From Pseudomonas prosekii (GTDB lineage Bacteria; Pseudomonadota; Gammaproteobacteria; Pseudomonadales; Pseudomonadaceae): a DNA stretch of 64,000 bases. The notes beneath the pieces were generated by a model. The model made no database searches. It had not been told where the DNA came from and was given only the letters and a program-made list of their open reading frames with translations. Shown here piece by piece: positions 63,359-64,000 of this stretch (positions are counted from its first letter, which is position 1; the number at the start of each line of letters is the position of its first letter). The DNA lies in NCBI RefSeq assembly GCF_900105155.1, contig NZ_LT629762.1, forward strand, positions 4,907,501 through 4,971,500. Reading direction: 5' to 3'. Made by a program: the position numbers and the translations under genes.

Positions 63359-64000
63359 TTATCCGAGATTCCCTTTCAGGCTAGGAACGACGCCGCGCGC
63401 AATGGCGGACAGGGCGAAAGCGATACCGGCAACCAGAATGATCGCGGCACCGGACGGGATCGGCAGGTCGAAGACGATTGGCGCAAGAATGCCGCACAGG
63501 GTACTGACCGTGGCAATCGCCACCGAACACCAGAAAAACCCCTTCAGTGACTGGCTGAGCAATCGCGCAGCGGCGGCCGGAATCACCAGCAAGGCACCGA
63601 CCAGAATCGCGCCGATGACTTTCACCGCCGCGACGGTGATCAGTGTCACCAGAATCACAAACAGGTAATCCAGGGTCTTCACCGCGACGCCGCGCACCGC
63701 CGCCAGTTGCGGATTGAAACTGGCGAGCATGATGCGGTTGTACAGCGGCAAGGCCAGCGCCATCACCAGCGAACCGACGATGGCCAGCACCAGCAGGTCA
63801 TTGCCATTCACCGTCAGCACCGAACCGAACAGCACGTTTTCCAGAATGTGCACGTTGATCTTGCCCGCGAGAATCAGCAGCAGGCTGGCGCCGAGTGCCA
63901 GCGACACCGAGAGGAACACGCCGATCAAGGTGTCCGGCGCCAGCCCCGTGCGGTTGCGCAGGTAATTGAGCAGGATGCCGAACAGCAAGCAGTAGCCGAA
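63359..64000 (-). CDS. fpvE: ABC-3-type permease FpvE, 5' end cut by window edge
   Basis: The final 214 codons of a membrane protein with at least six helices (LSVSLALGASLLLILAGKI; LAIVGSLVMALALPLYNRIML; VILVTLITVAAVKVIGAILVGALLVIPAAAARLL). It belongs to the zinc/manganese ABC-3 permease family. Its coding sequence is still open at base 64000 and the true start lies outside; an apparent TTG at 63988 is not the start. It is immediately upstream of fpvF and should form the membrane channel of the Fpv ferripyoverdine iron-release system. Confidence 0.83.
   Translation of the reverse strand, partial: FGYCLLFGILLNYLRNRTGLAPDTLIGVFLSVSLALGASLLLILAGKINVHILENVLFGSVLTVNGNDLLVLAIVGSLVMALALPLYNRIMLASFNPQLAAVRGVAVKTLDYLFVILVTLITVAAVKVIGAILVGALLVIPAAAARLLSQSLKGFFWCSVAIATVSTLCGILAPIVFDLPIPSGAAIILVAGIAFALSAIARGVVPSLKGNLG

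Noticed and set aside
63335..63361. TAAAT...CGT on the minus strand at the fpvE/fpvF junction
   Set aside because: The spacer is 13 rather than 16 bases and the TAAAT is just the stop-start junction.

Overview
The window is chromosomal DNA from a fluorescent pseudomonad, most likely of the Pseudomonas fluorescens group. It is GC-rich, with tightly packed genes and pseudomonad-type REP/REPIN repeats (GTAGGAGCGAGGCTTGCCCGCG family). It carries the PvdL pyoverdine synthetase, the PvdS sigma factor, PvdH, an MbtH-like protein and part of an Fpv-type iron-release ABC system. There are no rRNA, tRNA, CRISPR or transposase genes that I can see.

Layout. 1-6.3 kb (minus): a BvgA/BvgS-like phosphorelay operon (response regulator, 1226-aa hybrid kinase) followed by a sensor HD-GYP protein cut by the window edge. 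6.8-10.5 kb (minus): dgt, an EAL phosphodiesterase and a three-gene YqjD/YqjE-like membrane cluster. 10.8-18.5 kb: an ammonium transporter tail-to-tail with a Kef-type antiporter, a glutaredoxin-like protein, a small gene behind a LexA box, an RluA-family pseudouridine synthase, a small lipoprotein, and mobA/moaB/moeA for molybdenum cofactor. 19-24 kb: a YegS-like lipid kinase, a NarL-type two-component pair, and cheV (with a FliA-type promoter) divergent from a degenerate HPt-like protein. 24-25.8 kb: a MOSC protein, ppnP and a DEDDh exonuclease.

25.8-35 kb is an acyclic terpene utilisation cluster: atuABCDEF on the minus strand and atuR divergent. A 16-bp inverted-repeat pair lies in the shared promoter region. 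atuG and atuH are not at this locus.

35-52 kb and 60-64 kb hold pyoverdine functions: a siderophore-type N-acetyltransferase, pvdS with a Fur box, the 4331-aa pvdL, then pvdH, mbtH, fpvF and partial fpvE. Four iron-starvation boxes (TAAAT-N16-CGT, one as TAATT) precede the acetyltransferase, pvdL, pvdH and mbtH. They tie these separated genes into one PvdS regulon.

52-60 kb holds dsbG-dsbE(tlpA)-dsbD and the divergent dsbR-dsbS regulators. In P. aeruginosa these two units are adjacent. Here they are separated by an approximately 2-kb insert with two minus-strand accessory genes, a Sel1-like repeat protein and an AT-rich four-bladed hemopexin-like protein. This insert is the most unusual and least explained part of the window. 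Candidate OmpR-type direct repeats remain on both sides of it.
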